NCBI GenBank assembly: GCA_948567375.1
Contig: OX419757.1
Coordinates: forward strand, 18,228,001-18,292,000
Direction of reading: 5' to 3'
DNA length: 64,000 nt
Source: Lunularia cruciata
Taxonomy: Eukaryota > Streptophyta > Marchantiopsida > Lunulariales > Lunulariaceae
Below, one piece after another: positions 1-10,382 of this stretch. Position 1 is the first letter of the stretch. Each line of letters begins with the position of its first letter. The notes under the pieces were generated by a model. It had not been told where the DNA came from and did no database searches. It was given only the letters and a program-made list of their open reading frames with translations. The translations under genes were made by a program, and so were the position numbers.

Positions 1-59
1 ACAGGAACGAACTTTACTTACCCAATTACCGCAAAAGTGATATTTGCCAGGTTGTCACA
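1..59 (+). mobile_element. Right end of a family C giant LTR
   Basis: The 59 bases match the last bases of the other family C LTRs, for example 55733-55791, and end in the same GGTTGTCACA terminus. The rest of the element lies left of the window. The next base resumes family K sequence matching about 26930, so this C element sits inside the K LTR. Confidence 0.85.
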
Positions 60-967
60 ATGTGCAAGAGAGTAAGTGCTGGGACAAAAGGGAATTTTTT
101 GCAGGAGGACTGTTAGGGCTTGAGAGTGCAGGGCAGAAAAGTTGCTTCTAAAGAGAGTGAAGGACTTTGCAGGAGAGAGAGGGTTGGGAGAAAGGAAATT
201 TTTGCAGGAAGATGTTAGGGCTTGAGACAGCAGGGCAAGAGAGGGTTTTCCTCTTGAAGGAATGGAGCATGTGTAGGAGAGTAAGTGATGGGACAGAATG
301 GAAATTTTTGCAGGACGACTGTTAGGGCTTGAGAGTGCAGGGCAGAAAATGTTTCTTCTCAAGGGAGTGAAGGACTTTGCAGGAGAGAGAGGGATGGACA
401 GAAAGGAAATTTTTGCAGGAAAGCAGAGGGCTTGAGAGTGCAAGGCACAAAGTGTTTCTTCTCAAGAAAATGAAGGACTTTGTAGAAGAGAGAGGGCTGG
501 ACACAAAGGAAATTTCATGGAAGGAACTTTGGCTGAGAACAGAAACCTTTGCAAGGAGGCATTGATGGGAGTGCTGCTAGAAGGTGAAGGAAGAGGTCTG
601 GAGGGTGAGTTGTCTTGATTGTTGTCAGACAGAGTGTGTGTAAAAAGCGCTAGCTGAAATGATTTTCTATCATAAGTTAGTGCAAACATTGAATGAATTG
701 GAGTTGGATGGCTTGTCCAAACTTGTGAACCTTGCAGCTAAAATTTTATGAATGACAAATCCTGAGTTGGTCATGTGTTTGAGCTATGACTAGCATCAAG
801 GAAGCTCCATTTTAGGAGCTCTCAGTCCATCTATATGAATGACTGATTCAGTAGTCTGGGTGCCGGGTTGAGCCCAAATAGAAACTACTTGTTTGTAAAA
901 TTCCCAGACATTTCTAGGAATTGTTGGATCCAAAGCCATAGCTGAAACCGCATGAGCTAGCCACTTC
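60..967 (+). mobile_element. Family K LTR, left part, interrupted by A-I
   Basis: This stretch aligns with the complete K solo LTR at 25354-28000: 60-130 matches about 26930-27000, and 590-950 matches about 27341-27715. It then breaks at an A-family LTR and resumes at 7503. It carries no protein gene. Open frames on the reverse strand only reflect the purine-rich repeat composition. Confidence 0.75.
92..508 (+). repeat. Tandem repeat, about 105 bp unit, four copies
   Basis: Units begin near 92, 196, 301 and 406. Each starts with a GAAATTTTTGCAGGA-like phrase, followed by TTAGGGCTTGAGAG, GCAGGGCA and a GAAGGACTTTGCAGGAGAGAGA phrase. They are imperfect and purine-rich. A fifth unit fades out after 508. 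Related phrases form the larger arrays inside the K LTR at 25790-27090. Confidence 0.75.
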
Positions 968-1659
968 TATCACACCCATTTGTGCATGTGTGTGGTATTG
1001 TGATATTTAGCTTGATATTACAAGTACTTGAGAGATATCATTTATATAGAGATGAAGCATAGTTCTACATTAGTCATGATTAGCTAAAGTTATTCATAGC
1101 TAAGATAGAGGGGATCTTACTTTAGAGGAAGTGGAAAAGATGAGCACAACTATTTTGGATTCTAATGTGTTGACTTGGTATTATTCCTAGGTGTTTGGCT
1201 TTGAGGAAAGAGTTGAGAACTCTTGGGACCGCAAGCCTTTTTGTTTTGGATTGTTCTATAGTGCAAGGATAGCCCATGTGAAGGAATCCTTGACTTAGTG
1301 GTTGGGTCAAGATAATATCACATCCTTAGGGGAATATGCCCATGTGAATAGATATTCCTTTCTACTTTTTGACTTTACTTGACTTTTAGTCTAGTAACTT
1401 GAGTTACTATGAAAACTAGTAACTTTAGTACATAATTATTTCACAAGTATATAAACAAGGGGTGAGGAGGTACTCATCCTCCTTTCATTTGCAACTATCT
1501 CTCTCTCATTGAGTTCTCTAGTGAGCAATGTCTTGAGTCTTGGAGTGTTAGCCTTGGAGGAGTTTGATGGAGTTGGTGTTCCTTGCCTTCTTAGTCCATA
1601 GTGCGTTACCATAATTTCCATCAGAGGTTCATCCTGAGTGAGAGATAGGCCGGCTCACA
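968..1659 (+). repeat. 5' LTR of A-I
   Basis: It matches the A-IV LTRs end to end and closes in CCGGCTCACA. A TATATAAA box lies at 1448-1455, giving a U3 of about 480 bp. It is followed at 1660 by the primer-site region TTTTGGTTCCGTT, where the match to the A-IV primer site decays. Confidence 0.9.
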
Positions 1660-2190
1660 TTTTTGGTTCCGTTACAAGGACCTCTCTAAGAGGCAATATA
1701 ATATTCCGTGTTCAATTCTACATTAGGCAGAAGGAGGCTATGAGAGCTCACTTAGAGAGAACATTAGGAGAGTAGAGGGCTGAACTTATGTTAGATAACC
1801 AAGATCCATTTGTATACCCTGTAGTTCATTGTGATGTCTTTGAGGTGATTTTCTTCATCTTATACACATGAGAGGATTTGGAGAGATTGTGTGGGGTGGA
1901 TTGCAGATTTTGGGGATTAGTGTGATTTTGGGCAAAATCTCAAGTTTGAGATCTGGACTTGAAATTTCTACACATGATACCTTGGGTTATCTTTTGGTTA
2001 TCACACTTGAAATTATTGTGATAGCTATTATGCACACTGGGCTAGAATTTTTGAAACTGGATAGGGTAACTGCTCACGCAACTGCATGCTCTCTGGAAAA
2101 TTGTACAGAGTCTGCCATTTCTTCAATTTTCAATGAATTATTTTGAAAATTTCCAAGAAAATTTAGTGCATTGTAAACTTTTTTCTGCCA
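1660..2190 (+). other. Leader of A-I, not matching A-IV
   Basis: After the primer-site remnant this sequence does not resemble the leader and gag N-terminus of A-IV (44096-45293). Gag homology starts only near 2190, so about the first 90 gag codons are missing here. The short open frames show no recognisable motif. Either an older leader variant or a captured fragment would explain it. Confidence 0.5.
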
Positions 2191-5100
2191 TAAAAATTAG
2201 TGAGTGTGGTTACATTTCTCAAGCAAGGAGATGGAGAGAAAGTGAGAGTCTATGTGGAAAGAGTGGAAAAGTTAGAGTCCAAATTTTGCATAGTGTTGAG
2301 GAAAGGTGGGGATGATGTGGACACTACAATGATTGGCATGGGAGCCACGCTCACCGAGAATTTTGTGGGAGAGTTGAGACCACAAATTGGAAGCAAGGTG
2401 AGATATGAGAAACCTTCTTCCAAGGTTGAAGCTATCAAGATCGCAATTCGTATGGAGGAGAGTTTGGAAGGAGATGAGAGTAATTTGGTGGTAAAGGAGG
2501 TTGTGCATCCTCCTCAAGGCTACAAGTATGGTGGAACTTCTGATACTTTGGTGGCAAGGGTTGTACCACAAGCAGTAGTTTCTCCAGTCAAGTAGCTGCT
2601 CCACTTCAAACCATCATAGAACAACTTGCGGATCTCAAAATCAATGTGGTGCAACTATGGGAGAAGAGAGAGGTGGATCAGAATGTAGGGAGAGGGCCTA
2701 GGGGGTATGGAAACTATCCATATAGAGGAGGCCAACCAGCCAGCAATTCTAATGATAGAAATTGTTTTGGTTGTGGAGGAAGAGGCCATATCCAAAGGAA
2801 TTGCCCAAATTCTACTTACCATGGATGAAGGAGTTATGAGGGAGCCAATAGAGGGAAAGAGGGTGGTAGTGAAACCCAAGTGGCTCCTTATCCAAAAAGG
2901 TAAGGGGATAGCATCCAAATATGTGGTTGAGAGCAAGTATGAGAAGGGAGAGTGCTCAAACTCCAAGGGTCTTAATTTGGAGCTTTTGGCACAAGAGAAG
3001 AAGAGAGCTCGTTTTGTAGACAATGTTCACTCTTCTCAAGGATTTACTCCAAGCAAGGATACTCCTATGTCTATTAGGCACTTGCACCTCAACACCATCA
3101 ACAACAAAGACTCCAAGGAAGAAGTTAGGGATGGAGGATTTCTTGATTTCAAGCGACAATGGAACTACAATGTGTCGGAGGATGTTGGTAGTCACAAGGC
3201 TAACATCACCGTGGGTCAATTGATTGCTTTGAACCCTACCTTGAGAAAGGAGCTTAGAGGTGGTTTGAGTTCTAAAGGAGCAAGAGGAAGAAGAAGGCAA
3301 AAGCTCCATTATCAATGGGGGTGGTGGATACCAAGCCAGCACCATGGGAGGCTTGTGAATATGCCTCCAAGATTGATGTGAGAGTGAATGGTCACAACAT
3401 CAAGGATGCATTAGTTGATGGAAGATCAGCAGTGAATGCCGTGTTAGAAAGGTTGATGAAGAAGTTGGGTATGATACCCTCAAGACCTTCAACATTTGTG
3501 GTGAGCATGGCAAACAAGCAACAAGTTTGACCAATAGGGGTGATGGATAAGGTGGTACTTTCACTTATGGGAGTTCAAAATCTCATGACTTTCCAAGTCT
3601 TGAAGGATTCAAGCTATGAGTTACTTCTTGGGAGGCCATGGTTGAGAGTAGCACGCACAACTGATCGATGGCACAAAGCGTACTTGAGGATTGGGCCATC
3701 AAACCATAGAGTCACAGTTCTTGTGACTAACACCACCAGCACTTCACATTCACATACACCATCTTCTGCTTATTGGGAATCAGATTCTGAAAAAGGAGCT
3801 TCAGGTGTGGACACAAGCATGGAAGAGGAGACTTCCACAGAGGAGGATGAATTTGAATCTAATTCAGATGTGTATCCTTTGTGTGTTATGGATTTTTCAC
3901 CTACGCCAGAGGTTTTGAAGGACCCAGATAAATCACCATTCACACTTGAGAAGGTAGAGAGAAGGTTATCTACCCTCAAGTATGGTCCAAATGTTAAGAA
4001 GGAGGAGAAGGTGAGATTTGGGGAGATTTTCTACAAGTTCATCCATGTGTTTGCTTTTAGTTACAAGGATTTGAATGAAGTCACCTTGGAGGAGCACAAG
4101 ATAGAGGTGGAGTCACATGCAAGACCGCCACATCATATAGAGGTGGAGTCACATTTGCCAAAAGCAACATCGCATTAGCCCACCAATATCTGTGGTTGTG
4201 AAGGAGGAGATTGATAAGCTCAAGGAGGCTGGATGTATCTTTGAGGTGGAGAATTCAGAATGGGTGTCTCCAATTGTGCTTGTGAAGAAAAAGAATGGCA
4301 AGCTTTGATTATGTGTGGATTACAAGAAGCTCAATGTTGTTACCAAGAAGGACTACTACCCATTTCCATTCTTTGATGAGATCTTGGAGGAGGTTGTAGG
4401 TCATGAGAGGTACAGTTTTGGAGATAGTTATAGTGGATATAACCAAATCAAGATTGCACGAGAGCATCAACAACTCACCACATTCACCACATTTTGGGGA
4501 ACTTATGCTTTCAAGGTCATGCCTTTTGGGCTTTGCAATGCTCCAGCCACGTTCTTATGGTTCATGAATAAGGTATTTGAACCTTTCATTGGGAAATTTG
4601 TGAGAGACTTCATTGATGACTTTTGTGTCTATGGGAGCAAGGAGAAGCACTTGAGCACCTAATCAAGGTCTTGCAATGCTTGGATGAGGCAAATGCATCA
4701 CTCAACCCAAAGAAGTGAATTTTTGGATGTGAAGAAGGTCTACTTTTGGGGCACATCTCCAAGGATGGAATAGCAATTGATCTTGAGAAGGTGAGGAAAA
4801 TCTCAGATCTTCCATTCCCTTTAAACTTGACAAAGTTACGCCAATTCTTGGGGATGGTTGGGTACTATAGGAGGTTCATCTTCTCATTTTCCAACAAGGC
4901 TTATGCATTGACCATCTACACGAAGAAGGTTGTAGATTACATGGTGATTTTGGAGGACAAGGAGGCTCACAAAGCTTTTGAGGAGCTCAACCGTTCCCTT
5001 GTTGTAGCTCCAATTCTTGCTAAACCTGATTGGAATAAGCCTTTCATCCTCTACACTAATTCTTCTAATGTAGTTATAGGATGCACTCTTAGTCAATTAG

Positions 5101-6798
5101 ACCAAGATGGGCATGATCATCCAATAGCTTATGCTAGTAGGCAGATGGTTTCAGCAGAAAAGAACTACTCTGTCGCAAAGAGAGAAGGGTTGGTAGTGAT
5201 CTTTGGTCTCAAGAAGTTTAGACACTACTTGATTGGAAGGAAAGCCACCATTGTCATGGATCATAAAGCTTTGAAGTACATATTCAACAAGCCTACTATT
5301 GAAGGGACACTAGCAAGGTGGATGATACTCTTGTCTGAGTATGACTACACCATTGAGGATAGGCCAGGAAAGAAACATGCAAATGCTGATTTGTTATCTA
5401 GAGCCTATGATCATGATAGAGATGAGGCAGTGGATGATTCTTTCCCGGATGAGGAGCTCATGACAATCTCAATCACTCAAGAGGTTCCAATGGAGTACAA
5501 GGAGATTGTGGATTTTGTGACAAGAGATTACTATCCAGAAGGGATGCATGCTAGGGAGAGGAAGGCCCTTGCAGCAAGATCTAAACCTTACACAATAGTG
5601 GAAGATATTCTTTTTCACCAAGGAGCAGATGGTCTACTTCAAAGAGCAGTGGGTAAGGAAGAGTCTATCCTACTTATAAAGGAGTTTCATGAAGGTTTAG
5701 TGTGTGGAGAACACTTTGCAGGAAAGGTGACTACTTTCAAGATTCTAGATGCACGTTACCATTGGAGATGGATTTTCAAGGATTGTCTTGATTATTGCAA
5801 AACTTGTCATGTTTGTCAAGCTTTTGTTAGAAAGTCTACATCCACTCCACCACTCAGATCAATTCCATTGCTTGGACCTTTTGAGAAGTGGTGAATTGAT
5901 TTTGTAGGTCCTCTCAATAGAACCCCAAGGAATAACCAGTATATTGTGGAAGTTACTAATTATCTTACCAAGTGGGTTGAGGCTAGACCATTGAGGGACA
6001 AGAATGAAGATGAAGTTGGTAGATTTCTTTATGAACGTATTATCACTAGATTTGGATGCCCTTTGGAGTTGGTTTCTAATAGAGGAGGAGACTTTATAGG
6101 AAGCATTACTACAGCCATGCTACAATATTTCTCTATCACACAAAGAGTAATTGCATCCTATAAGCCAAATTCCAAATGGCTTGGTAGAGAGAACCAATCA
6201 GACCTTGTGCATGATGTTGGCCAAAAATGCAGAAATGGAGGGGGCTAAACATAATTGGGACAAGAGGATTCATGCAGTTTTGTGGGACTATAGGACAACC
6301 ATGAAGACTTCCACCGGATATTCTCCATTTCAATTGGTATATGGTATTGAGTCTACCCTACCTATTCACTTTGATCTTCCTACCTTCCAAATCATTCATA
6401 GGAGATTGAAGAAAGCACAAGGAGGTGATGCAAAGAAGTCAAGGAAGGAACAACTCATGGAGTTAGAAGATGCAAGAGCAGTTGCTATGGTTTGAGTGGA
6501 GCAAGCTGAAATGAAACAAAAGGAGAGCTATGACAAGAGGCAAGGCAAGAAGAGGTTAGAGCCTTTCAAAGAAGGTGATTGGGTAATGTTTTTTGATTCC
6601 ATTCAATTCAAGAAAGTGCAAAAGAAGTTTTTGCCTAAGTACTTTGGACCTTTCATAGTGGAGAAGGTGTGGGGCAATTACACCTATGATCTCAAGGAGT
6701 TGGGAGGAAGACACTTTGATAGGATTCACCATGATAAGTTGAAGATGTATTATAGAAGGTACAAAGACCTTCACTTTGAGGACAAAGTGAAAACTTAG
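2191..6798 (+). pseudogene. gag-pol of A-I, broken
   Basis: Aligned to the intact A-IV polyprotein, this stretch contains the gag C-terminal half (2200-2595), a CCHC zinc knuckle with its histidine intact (NCFGCGGRGHIQRNC, about 2760-2805), a protease core reading DGRS instead of DGGS (about 3418), RT with FIDDFCVYG (about 4610), RNase H (about 5030-5400), and integrase with a C-terminal GPF-type module (5660-6790). Stops at about 2828, 3530, 4178, 4306, 5894 and 6495, plus frameshifts, separate the blocks. The second integrase aspartate has become asparagine (SNRGGDF). It cannot make a working polyprotein. It is an Athila-like Ty3/gypsy pol by RT sequence. Confidence 0.9.
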
Positions 6799-6810
6799 TC
6801 CGAGGGTAAA

Positions 6811-7502
6811 TGTAACACCCATCTTTGCATGTGTGTGCTATTGTGATATTTAGCTTGGTATTACAAGTACTTGAGAGATATTATTTATATAGAGATTAAG
6901 GATGGTTCTACATTAGTCATGATTAGCTAAAGTTAGTCATAGCTAAGATAGAGTAGACCTTACTTTAGAGGAAGTGGAAAAGATGACCACCACTATTTTG
7001 GATTTTAGTGTGTTGACTTGGTATTATTCCTAGATGTTTGGCTTTGAAGAAAGAGTTGAGAACTCTTGGGCCCGCTAACCTTTTTGTTTTGGATTCTTCT
7101 ATAGTCTAAGGAAAGCCCATGTGAAGGAATCCTTGACTTAGTGGTTGGGTCAAGAGAAGATCACATGCTTAGGAGAATATGCCCATGTGAATGGATATTC
7201 CTTTTTACTTTTTGACTTTACTTGACTTTTACTCTAGTAACTTGAGTTACTGCGGTAATTAATAACTTTGGTATGTAACTATTTCACAAGTATATAAACA
7301 AGGGGTGAGGAGGTACTCATCATCCTTTCATTTGCAACTATCTCTCTCTCATTGAGTTCTCTAGTGAACAATGTCTTGAGTTTTGGAGTGTTAGCCTTGG
7401 AGGAGTATGATGGAGTTGGTGTTCCTTGCCTTCTTAGTCCATGGTGCGCTACCATAATAGCCATCAGAGGTTCATCCTAAGGGAGGGACAGGTCGACTCA
7501 CA
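6811..7502 (+). repeat. 3' LTR of A-I
   Basis: It begins TGTAACACCC directly after the polypurine-type stretch CCGAGGGTAAA and ends in GACTCACA. Its length equals that of the 5' LTR, and the two differ at scattered sites, so this copy is clearly older than A-IV. Confidence 0.9.
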
Positions 7503-7721
7503 ATTTTGTGAAGGCCGAGAACAAACACAAACCCTTAAGAAACCCAACCTCAAGAAACAAAGAAAACCTCAAATTCTTACAGAGATGATATTTCCAACAC
7601 ACTAGGAATAGTAAGAGAATGACAGTGTACAAGAAACTCTAAATCAACTACAATAAAGACAAGCTAAGCACAAGCAGCCAGGTGCCTGGTGCACTCTTGA
7701 GGCCAAACCAATTCCCCGACA
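7503..7721 (+). mobile_element. Family K LTR, right end
   Basis: This continues the K LTR after A-I. Its last part (AAGCACAAGCAGCCAGGTGC, then TTCCCCGACA) matches the 3' end of the K solo LTR at 27940-28000 and the fragment at 8451-8659. The end CGACA is the inverse of the K LTR start TGTCG. Confidence 0.8.
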
Positions 7722-7745
7722 TAAGTGGCGACCATGCTGGGGAAT
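7722..7745 (+). other. Probable primer-binding site of the K element
   Basis: Four bases after the LTR end the sequence reads TGGCGACCATGCTGGGGA. It starts with TGG, the complement of a tRNA CCA end, and sits where a minus-strand primer site belongs. I cannot assign the tRNA with confidence. Confidence 0.45.
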
Positions 7746-7919
7746 CTTGAGGCTTGTGCTTAGACTTTAGGACCAATTGGAGTTGGGGAAGGGGACAAGG
7801 GCAAATTAGACTAATCTTAGTGGACAGTAGTAAACTGTGCTAAGGTAGAGACGGGCCCAGAGGCTTCATCTATAGCTATGACAAGGGAATAGGAGATCTC
7901 ACTAATTTTCATGGCAACC
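7746..7919 (+). other. K element leader
   Basis: Short untranslated leader between the primer site and the gag start at 7920. No motif recognised. Confidence 0.4.
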
Positions 7920-8450
7920 ATGAGAGCCATGAAGGATCAAGACGAGGAAAGAGACAGGGTGAAAGCGCAGTCTTCATAGGTCACAAAGTGTTTGCGTGTT
8001 GTGGTAGATCAGCAAGGGGAATTTGATGGTAAGCACGTGACCAAGTACCTGAAGGTCTATTGGAGAGAGGTAAAGCTTCATGATCTGGATGAGAACGTTG
8101 CCATTGCTAGGTTTCATATGTTGGCTGAGCTCAAAATCAGGAGGGTGGTTGAGGGCTTGGTGAGAGGGTCAGAGACATGGGAGGAGTTCTCCCAGATGAT
8201 GAAGGAGGAATTCTTGCTGCAGGATGTGGATCAGGTCACCTAGGCCATGTTCTTGGATTGGGCGAACAATAAGATTAAAACCTGGGGCCTCAAGATCTCC
8301 TAAGGGAGTTTAATAAGAGGTTGGGCCATCTGTCAGCCTGTGAAGCTGAGGCCATTAAACTACAAAGGTCTAACTACTTTCTGTGAGCTGCAGATAGTTG
8401 TTTGCGGGATGAGTTGGAATACACACTCGATCTGCTCCAACCTGATTGGT
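7920..8450 (+). pseudogene. gag fragment of the K element
   Basis: A frame starting at ATG 7920 runs to about 8300, with stops near 7977 and 8241. It then continues in a shifted frame to 8450, ending in a DELEYTLDLLQPDW segment. The stretch from FDGKHVTKYL through EEFLLQDVD looks like the Retrotrans_gag core: a helical capsid fold with conserved Trp and Leu/Phe spacing. It would form the virus-like particle shell. No zinc knuckle, protease or pol follows. The sequence jumps directly to a truncated K LTR, so the copy has suffered an internal deletion, or it is a gag-only derivative (TR-GAG type). Family-level identity is by pattern only. Confidence 0.65.
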
Positions 8451-8659
8451 TGGGAGAAAGAAACACAAACCCTTGAGAAACCAAACCTCAAGAAATAGAG
8501 AAAACCCCAAATTCTTACAGAGTTGAGATTTCCAACACACCAAGAATAAGAAGAGAATGACAATCTACAAGAAACTATAACTCAACTACAATAAAGACAA
8601 GTTGAGCACAAGCAGCCAAGCGCTTGGTGCACTCTCAAGGCCAAAGAAATTCCCCGACA
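8451..8659 (+). repeat. Truncated K LTR 3' end
   Basis: These 209 bases match 7507-7721 (both contain AACACAAACCCTT, CAAATTCTTACAGAG, AGCACAAGCAGCCA, TTCCCCGACA). Only the last tenth of the 2.65 kb LTR is present. It abuts the RNase H fragment at 8660. Confidence 0.8.
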
Positions 8660-8932
8660 GCGGAGGCAAAGTACAATTCATATCAAGGAGAGTGTTTGGT
8701 CTTAGTTTGGGCAGTAGTACATTTCCAATGTTACCTATTTGGTAACCCCTTTACTCTCATCACTAATCATCAGTCACTAAAGTGGTTGATGGAGTCCGAT
8801 AAGCTTTTATGGAAGCTTGCACAATGGGCTCTGATTTTATAGGAGTATGATTTCATGATTATTCACAGACCTGGAGTGGTGAACCATGATGCAAATAGGT
8901 TGAGTGTCACACTATTTATAGTGTCGCATCTA
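8660..8932 (+). pseudogene. RNase H fragment of a family M-type pol
   Basis: Translation gives an RNase H segment of Ty3/gypsy pol: AEAKYNSYQGECLVLVWAV, then a YLFGNPFTLITNHQSLKWL stretch, then EYDFMIIHRPGVVNHDA. The usual TDH is NH here and a stop follows at about 8840. In the virus-like particle this domain would remove the RNA strand during reverse transcription. The start is cut by the K insertion and no integrase follows. Family M is the likeliest owner, because downstream sequence leads into the M element body. Confidence 0.8.
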
Positions 8933-9803
8933 GATTGCTTGGACATTGGAGCTCCAATGATGATAGTTAGAGTTATTTCACCAGTTTCTCAGAGACTACT
9001 TTTTGATGCTCCAATTTTGTGTTTGGGGTATTGACTTCACAGTGGGGCCCACCGTCACTTTGCACCATTTGCACCGTTGAGTGTGTCATTAGCGGGACCT
9101 TGAGGGTTTCAGACCTAGCTTGAATCCAGGGGTATACTTTTGAAGTGCAACTCCAAAGAGCTCAATTCTTTGATGTCGAGCCTTCGAGTTCTTGGCTATG
9201 GTGGACAAAGCCGGCGAGCATCACCTGGATTTTCTTAGCTAGAGTGGGTGTGGCTTGACTGTAATCAATGCCCTACTGTTGGTACTTTAAAGAGTGATAG
9301 ATCAAGTACTAATATGAGTTGAATGTATTTGAGAGTTTTAAAAAATCTGATTACATCAAAGAAGTGAAGTCATGGGAAATCGGGTGCATGAACTTTGAGT
9401 GTTGGTGGTATCTCCAAGCTGGATGGACTGTTGGTAGCTCGATTGAAGTTCAGTTTTTCCCTAGTGTGCAAAAGCTCGTTCAATTGATGCAGATTTGGCA
9501 ATAAGGCAGACGGTGTGCAGAAGCGCTAGCCAATTTTTGAGCACAAAAGAAGCAATTTTTGAGTAGTGGTTGTGATTTTGAGCTCAAGAGGTGAAGCCAA
9601 GACCAATTTGTTGCAAGTTGGACTCATAAAGTAAAATTGAAGGTGGAGTTGGGAAGCTATTCTTTTGAATTTGTGATTTGGAGAAACTTGTGTTTTCAAT
9701 TTGGCTTGAGTGAAGAGTTAGTGGGGGATTTGGCGGTCAACCAAATTTATGGTTTACGTCAAATTTTATGTCAACTTTGGAGGATTTTAGTTGGTTGGCC
9801 AAA
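8933..9803 (+). other. Non-coding, probable family M LTR region
   Basis: No protein similarity is seen after the RNase H remnant. Bases about 9207-9330 (GGCGAGCATCACCTGGATTT, then TAGCTAGAGTGGGTGTGG) recur at 32695-32830, beyond the M element's RT. That is what a shared LTR would look like. Exact LTR ends could not be fixed. Confidence 0.45.
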
Positions 9804-9860
9804 TTTGGAGGACTTTTGCCAGTTTGGAGGACTTTTGCAAGTTTGGAGGAGTTTTGCCAG
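9804..9860 (+). repeat. Three tandem 19 bp repeats
   Basis: The unit TTTGGAGGACTTTTGCCAG occurs three times head to tail at 9804, 9823 and 9842, with one or two changes each. It lies about 70 bp upstream of the TATA box at 9932, so it may be a promoter-proximal repeat of the M LTR. Confidence 0.8.
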
Positions 9861-9931
9861 ATTTTGGAGGAGGATCAAAGTGGGAAGAAGAAATGCCTCA
9901 TTTGGGCATAGGAATGTGGGCTATGAGAGGC

Positions 9932-9937
9932 TATAAA
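9932..9937 (+). promoter_or_regulatory. TATA box, probable family M LTR promoter
   Basis: GCTATAAAGGCC is a strong TATA context. It is followed 12 bp downstream by a perfect hairpin, and it lies upstream of the M gag start at 24346 (4.4 kb once the C-I insertion is ignored, not counting the K LTR). Promoter function is inferred. Confidence 0.55.
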
Positions 9938-9948
9938 GGCCTAGAAGG

Positions 9949-9970
9949 GCCAGCAAGCAAACTTGCTGGC
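9949..9970 (+). other. Perfect 9 bp inverted repeat, 4 bp loop
   Basis: GCCAGCAAG, CAAA, CTTGCTGGC. The position about 15-35 bp after the TATA box would place it at the 5' end of the transcript. Confidence 0.7.
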
Positions 9971-10377
9971 ATGCGGCTAGCTAGTTTAGAGTAGATCTGG
10001 GTCATAGGTTGGCAAATCTGCACATCCTGCTAGATTGTGCACAACAGGGTTTGATCCCTAAATCTCTTGTTCCTAGACTGGTGCCCTAGCCAATTGGTCC
10101 ACCCTCACTTGTTGTCCTAGTGATTATACCATTGTTATCTATACACTTGTAGCTTTGGTTAGGAGAGGCAGTTTGATCCCATTCTTGTGATCCTAGTAGC
10201 TTAGGACTTAGATACAAATTTCTTTTATGTCAAATGCCAAATGGTGGCAAAGTTAGTCCCGTGTTGTTTTACGAGATGGAGAGTTGGTTTTTTGTTAAGA
10301 TTTCTTGTGATTGGACCACCACCAATCTTTGCTTCCTGTTTGTGTGAGGTACCTTGAGTTTTGAGTATTGGTGCTCT
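9971..10377 (+). other. Non-coding R/U5 or leader of M element
   Basis: No open frame with a recognisable product. The sequence is interrupted at 10382 by element C-I and continues at 24076. I could not recognise a primer-binding site. Confidence 0.4.
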
Positions 10378-10382
10378 GGTGT
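10378..10382. repeat. Target duplication GGTGT, left copy
   Basis: GGTGT directly abuts the left end of C-I, and the identical GGTGT lies at 24071-24075. This proves that the whole 13.7 kb between them entered as one element. Confidence 0.95.

Larger units (their letters stand above)
968..7502 (+). mobile_element. Family A retrotransposon copy A-I, decayed
   Basis: Two direct LTRs (968-1659 and 6811-7502, both 692 bp) flank a gag-pol region full of stops and frameshifts. It is inserted in the K LTR, because K sequence stops at 967 and continues at 7503. A clean target duplication is not visible, and the first LTR bases are mutated (TATC instead of TGTA). The order gag, protease, RT, RNase H, integrase matches the intact copy at 43417-50574. 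Confidence 0.9.

Noticed and set aside
2655-3023. Minus-strand frames of 110-130 codons opposite A-family gag (also at 33732, 45243)
   Set aside because: Shadows of the gag-pol frame, present wherever that frame is conserved; no independent motif.
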